Shown: positions 7,367-9,864 of the stretch, piece by piece
Numbering within the stretch: position 1 is the stretch's first letter
Layout: each line of letters starts with the position of its first letter
DNA from: an uncultured Prevotella sp.
Lineage (GTDB): Bacteria; Bacteroidota; Bacteroidia; Bacteroidales; Bacteroidaceae
Reading direction: 5' to 3'
Assembly (NCBI GenBank): GCA_900319895.1
Contig: ONQK01000168.1
Coordinates: forward strand, 1 to 9,864
Length of the DNA: 9,864 nucleotides
Position numbers and translations under genes: made by a program
Notes under the pieces: generated by a model
Seen by the model: only the letters and a program-made list of their open reading frames with translations
The model's database searches: none
Told to the model about the DNA's origin: nothing

Positions 7367-8301
7367 AAGTTCCATTCGTAAGTGTCGTAACAAATCGCCC
7401 GTCCGCCGTATCCCTCTTTGTGGGCAATCAAGCCTTCGTTGACTTGGCTGCCTTGTTGTTCGGTGGAGCTGCCGAAGTCAAGGTAGGGGATGCTTGGGAA
7501 ATCTTCGTACATCACTCGTTGGTAGATGGCCTCCATGGCACCGTTCTCCTTTCCTGCTTCGTTGGTGGCGCTGTATTGCCCATGCAAAACTTGTGGTGTG
7601 AGGTAAAACGTGATGCCGCCGATAATCTGGTCGCCCAGATAGGCGTTGTATTGGATGATGTTCTCAGGGAACTTGGATTTGAGCAACATCATTTCTTCGA
7701 GTGTGTGGACGGGTTTGGCATTGAATTTTTTCCTTAAATTCTCTTCCAAAATGCCCCAGAATTCCTCTATGCTGCCATTTTTAACAACCTTGACGCATTG
7801 TTGTTCTGCTTGTTTGAGCCGTCGCCTATGGTCTTTTCGCCATGCCAGCTGCTGGTTCATGCAGATGGTTGTGCCAATATTGCGACTATGCAGCCGGGCG
7901 CGGCATTGCCAGAAAATAGCGTAAAGGTCCTCTTCTGACGGGTGTCGGTGATAAATCCACGGGATGGGTCGGTAAATGACTTTCTTGATGCCTGCACGAC
8001 GCAGAAATTCATTGAGCTCTTTGAAAAGTGCGATGACATCGGCGGCGGTGACGGCGATATTCATGATGAGTCCGCCGTAGGTCAGTCCGAAATGCGAATA
8101 AAGCGTGTCGCCGACGATGTGTGCAGGCAGCAGGGAGTGTAGTTTGCCGTTTTTGTAACACATCAGCGAATGGTCGTCGAAGCGGTCGGCATGGTAGTCC
8201 ATGTACTCACGGTAGAACAAGAAGGTCGCATTTCTGGCTTGGGCGACGTACTTGTCCCATTTGTCCTTGTCCATGGCGGTATATCGTCTTATTTCAAACA
8301 T
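7363..8301 (-). CDS. FemAB-like / GNAT family acyltransferase
   Basis: A 312-residue soluble protein with the look of a two-lobed FemAB/GNAT acyltransferase. The N-terminal block EIRRYTAMDKDKWDKYV...NATFLFYREYMDYH (3-37) is typical of these Bacteroidota proteins. A second GNAT-like lobe follows from about 215 (IQYNAYLGDQIIGGITFYLTPQVLHGQYSAT), and the end EGLIAHKEGYGGRAICYDTYEW (289-310) resembles the family's closing helix and strand. There is no signal peptide or membrane segment. The start at 8301 overlaps the last 13 bp of the ketoisomerase gene, and the TGA overlaps the aminotransferase start. The three cistrons are therefore probably translationally coupled and work together. The inferred role is to N-acylate the 3-amino sugar or its nucleotide-linked form, since no hexapeptide acetyltransferase of the FdtC/QdtC type is visible nearby. 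Acyl donor and acceptor cannot be read from the sequence, and transfer of an amino acid is an alternative. Confidence 0.8.
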   Translation of the reverse strand: MFEIRRYTAMDKDKWDKYVAQARNATFLFYREYMDYHADRFDDHSLMCYKNGKLHSLLPAHIVGDTLYSHFGLTYGGLIMNIAVTAADVIALFKELNEFLRRAGIKKVIYRPIPWIYHRHPSEEDLYAIFWQCRARLHSRNIGTTICMNQQLAWRKDHRRRLKQAEQQCVKVVKNGSIEEFWGILEENLRKKFNAKPVHTLEEMMLLKSKFPENIIQYNAYLGDQIIGGITFYLTPQVLHGQYSATNEAGKENGAMEAIYQRVMYEDFPSIPYLDFGSSTEQQGSQVNEGLIAHKEGYGGRAICYDTYEWNL

Positions 8302-8702
8302 GTTGCTTCTTGGATAAATTCGTCGTAGTCGTAGATGTATTCTTTTTCATCAAACGGTTCTGATGCCAGTACTAGGCAGACTGCACCGGAGGAGAAGTCT
8401 TCAAGCGTGCGCCATACGCAGGTGTCAATGTGTAGCCCTTGGTAGGGATGGTTCAGCCGGTAGGTCTTTTTTTCCTTGCCGTTGTCCAGCACCACATCGA
8501 ACGAGCCGCTCACGGCAATGATGACTTCTTGGCAGCTCCTGTGGGCGTGACCGCCGCGCCACTCGCCCGCCGGCACGTCGTAAGTCCAATAAACGCGGGC
8601 AATGTTAAAGGGGACGTGTCTCATTTGCTCAGCTACGGTCAGGTTGCCGCGCGGGTCTGTTATTTTGGGGAGTTCAATGATTTGTCCGATGTTTTTTTCC
8701 AT
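8289..8702 (-). CDS. fdtA: dTDP-4-keto-6-deoxyglucose 3,4-ketoisomerase (FdtA/QdtA/WxcM-like cupin)
   Basis: A 137-residue cupin enzyme that moves the keto group of dTDP-4-keto-6-deoxyglucose, made by RmlB, to C3 on the way to a 3-amino-3,6-dideoxy sugar. The reading frame is open further upstream to 8933. The ATG at 8702 (MEKNIGQIIELPKITDPRGNL) is chosen because the family starts there and the extension would lie inside the preceding acyltransferase gene. Recognisable blocks are ITDPRGNLTVAE (14-25), IARVYWTYDVP (34-44), RGGHAHRSCQEVI (49-61) with the catalytic histidine pair H52/H54, the cupin strand GSFDVVLDNG (66-75), and CVWRTLEDFSSGAVCLVLAS (95-114). At the two positions reported to set product stereochemistry it has R18 (FdtA-like) and R98 (QdtA-like), so Fuc3N versus Qui3N is open and the symbol is provisional. 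The start is 19 nt after the upstream stop, and the end overlaps the next gene by 13 bp. Confidence 0.9.
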   Translation of the reverse strand: MEKNIGQIIELPKITDPRGNLTVAEQMRHVPFNIARVYWTYDVPAGEWRGGHAHRSCQEVIIAVSGSFDVVLDNGKEKKTYRLNHPYQGLHIDTCVWRTLEDFSSGAVCLVLASEPFDEKEYIYDYDEFIQEATCLK

Positions 8703-8721
8703 GATTGATATTTTAGGGATG

Positions 8722-9759
8722 TTATGTATTTTGAGTTTGCCGATATTTCTCAGGAATCGTTTTTTTTCTTGCAAACCATTTGTGCAGCAGGCTGCTAAGC
8801 AATATTGTCGTGGCGAAGAATAGGATGAATGCCATTGGAACTGACAAGTTCCATTGCAAGTTGATGACGGTTCTGTGGAGGACGTTGATGATGACTTGGT
8901 GGATGATGTAGAACATGAAACTGATGTTGCCAAAGTAGACTAAAGTGTTGTTTTTGAGTAACTTAGTGAAGATTCCACCTTTTCCTTCGTGGAGTGAGAA
9001 AATGATGATTAAGGTGAAAAATGGTAGCCAAAAAATGCTTGCGGTGCGCACTTTTTCATCAATTTCTGTGTAGAGAAGGAAGGGGAGGGCAGCGATGGCT
9101 ATCGCCAAACATTCTTTCAGGCTCGATTTTAGGGTTGAATCTGTGGCTTTAAGACGTGGCTTCAACTTTTTGTAGCATTGGAAAGTGTACATGCCTAAAA
9201 TGAAATCCACTATTCTGAATAACGGATTGACATACACCAGCTTGTTAACCATCGTAGCTGGGACGAGATAGGTGGCAAGGATGTATGACACGAGTATGGC
9301 AACTGTGAAAACGTGTTGCCGCACTTGCATGATGCGCAGGAGAGTTGAAAATGCCAAATAGGCAAAAGTCAGGCTTGACAGGAACCATGAAACGGAGTTC
9401 GCGGCGAAGTAAAAATCTTTGTCGGGAATCCAGCTTTGCACCAGAAAAATGGCGGGAATCATCCTTAAATAATCGTCTGCATGCAAATTTTTGAGGTTGA
9501 CGAGTATGAAAACGGCAACCATGAGCAGATGGGCAGGGTAGAATTTTTTCCATCGTGAAATGACAAATGGCTTGAGACGAAAATCTCCCCTTTCCACTTT
9601 GTTTTCGTAGCTTTTTGAAAGAATGAAGCCGCTGAGCATGAAAAAGAAGGCAACCCCACCGTCGCCCAAAGCGTCTGTGGCAGACATTCCATAGGTGAAA
9701 TGCCCCACAAAAATCAGTGTGACGAAAATGAAACGTAGGGATTGCAGGCTCTGAATCAT
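8722..9759 (-). CDS. acyltransferase-3 family membrane protein (OafA-like O-acyltransferase)
   Basis: A 345-residue polytopic membrane protein of the acyltransferase-3 family, which moves acyl groups, often acetyl, onto extracytoplasmic glycans. Family marks are SLQSLRFIFVTLIFVGH with R9 and the conserved H20, GGVAFFFMLSGFILSKSY (34-51), RWKKFYPAH (69-77), SWFLSSL (124-130), and the C-terminal FGNISFMFYIIH (276-287). About ten hydrophobic segments run through the protein, which ends in a short basic cytoplasmic tail. It starts 12 nt after the rmlB stop, with a GGAAG just upstream of the ATG that could act as a weak ribosome-binding site, and ends 19 nt before the ketoisomerase gene. The expected job is O-acetylation of a sugar in the surface polysaccharide that contains the 3-amino sugar; the exact acceptor is unknown. 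Its base composition is visibly more AT-rich than the neighbouring sugar genes. Confidence 0.9.
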   Translation of the reverse strand: MIQSLQSLRFIFVTLIFVGHFTYGMSATDALGDGGVAFFFMLSGFILSKSYENKVERGDFRLKPFVISRWKKFYPAHLLMVAVFILVNLKNLHADDYLRMIPAIFLVQSWIPDKDFYFAANSVSWFLSSLTFAYLAFSTLLRIMQVRQHVFTVAILVSYILATYLVPATMVNKLVYVNPLFRIVDFILGMYTFQCYKKLKPRLKATDSTLKSSLKECLAIAIAALPFLLYTEIDEKVRTASIFWLPFFTLIIIFSLHEGKGGIFTKLLKNNTLVYFGNISFMFYIIHQVIINVLHRTVINLQWNLSVPMAFILFFATTILLSSLLHKWFARKKTIPEKYRQTQNT

Positions 9760-9771
9760 TCTTGCTTCCGA

Positions 9772-9864
9772 TTAACGGTCTTTGTACATATTTTCGTAAT
9801 ATTTCTGGTAGTCGCCGCTCGTCACGTTGTCGAGCCAGTCTTGGTTTTCGAGATACCAGCGCAC
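9772..9864 (-). CDS. rmlB: dTDP-glucose 4,6-dehydratase, C-terminal end (partial)
   Basis: Only the last 30 codons plus TAA (9774-9772) are inside the window. Read on the minus strand they give VRWYLENQDWLDNVTSGDYQ followed by KYYENMYKDR. This is the characteristic C-terminus of RmlB, an SDR-family dehydratase that converts dTDP-glucose to dTDP-4-keto-6-deoxy-D-glucose in the cytoplasm. The W-Y-L-x-N...W...V-T-S-G-x-Y-x-x-Y-Y pattern is the diagnostic part. The frame is open to the window edge and the 5' part is missing. The stop lies 12 nt before the acyltransferase-3 gene on the same strand, so it should head, or sit inside, the operon that continues to 5321. It supplies the substrate for the ketoisomerase, which strengthens the reading of that gene as an FdtA/QdtA enzyme. 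The short length limits certainty, but the context agrees. Confidence 0.87.
   Translation of the reverse strand: MRWYLENQDWLDNVTSGDYQKYYENMYKDR

Noticed and set aside
7367..7393. Upstream ATG for the aminotransferase
   Set aside because: It would add nine residues not seen in the family and deepen the overlap; the ATGA junction and the conserved LDL start favour 7366.
8760..8767. Run of eight T (A on the coding strand) in the acyltransferase-3 gene
   Set aside because: It encodes the Lys pair close to the C-terminus; slippage would alter only the last dozen or so residues, so a phase-switch role is unlikely.
8703..8933. N-terminal extension of the ketoisomerase frame
   Set aside because: The added 77 residues are Ser/Thr-rich, overlap the conserved C-terminal motifs of the acyltransferase-3 gene in another frame, and are absent from the family.
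1..9864. Mobile elements, CRISPR arrays, tRNA/rRNA genes, attachment sites
   Set aside because: No transposase or integrase motifs, no regularly spaced repeats and no tRNA-like cloverleaf were seen on either strand.

Overview
The window looks like a chromosomal segment of a Bacteroidales bacterium, most likely a member of the Prevotella group. The reasons are: two promoters that fit the Bacteroidota consensus (TTTG, about 20 bp, TAnnTTTG) and no purine-rich Shine-Dalgarno sites in front of most genes; a long secreted C10 (interpain/streptopain-like) cysteine protease with a C-terminal tail typical of Prevotella exported proteins; and menB, thrS and cell-surface sugar genes whose proteins read like Prevotella/Bacteroides orthologues. 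No phage, transposase, CRISPR array, tRNA or rRNA was seen.

Layout. Positions 1-348 (+) are the 3' end of menB (menaquinone synthesis). Positions 349-679 form a gene-free convergent region. It holds an almost textbook terminator for thrS (- strand) and a perfect 21-bp inverted repeat of unknown role. thrS (680-2644, -) is complete and has its own promoter. Divergently, after a 236-bp intergenic region, a monocistronic gene (2881-5208, +) encodes a 775-residue secreted C10 cysteine protease. It has a matching promoter and ends at a strong terminator (5242-5279) that may work in both directions.

From 5321 to the right edge everything is on the minus strand and tightly packed, so it probably forms one operon read from right to left. 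In order of transcription it contains rmlB (3' end only), an acyltransferase-3 membrane protein, an FdtA/QdtA-type sugar 3,4-ketoisomerase, a FemAB-like GNAT acyltransferase, a DegT/FdtB-type PLP aminotransferase, and a YitT-family membrane protein. RmlB makes dTDP-4-keto-6-deoxyglucose, the ketoisomerase moves the keto group to C3, and the aminotransferase installs an amine there. Together these genes encode synthesis of a dTDP-3-amino-3,6-dideoxyhexose (Fuc3N or Qui3N) for a surface polysaccharide. The FemAB-like protein is the best local candidate to N-acylate it, and the acyltransferase-3 protein the best candidate to O-acylate the glycan. The YitT gene at the end has no obvious link to the pathway.

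I see no clearly unprecedented system. The points most worth a second look are the mixed FdtA/QdtA signature of the ketoisomerase, the FemAB-like protein standing where a hexapeptide acetyltransferase would be expected, an 8-base C tract inside the aminotransferase gene, thrS separated from infC, and the repeat structure at 414-468.
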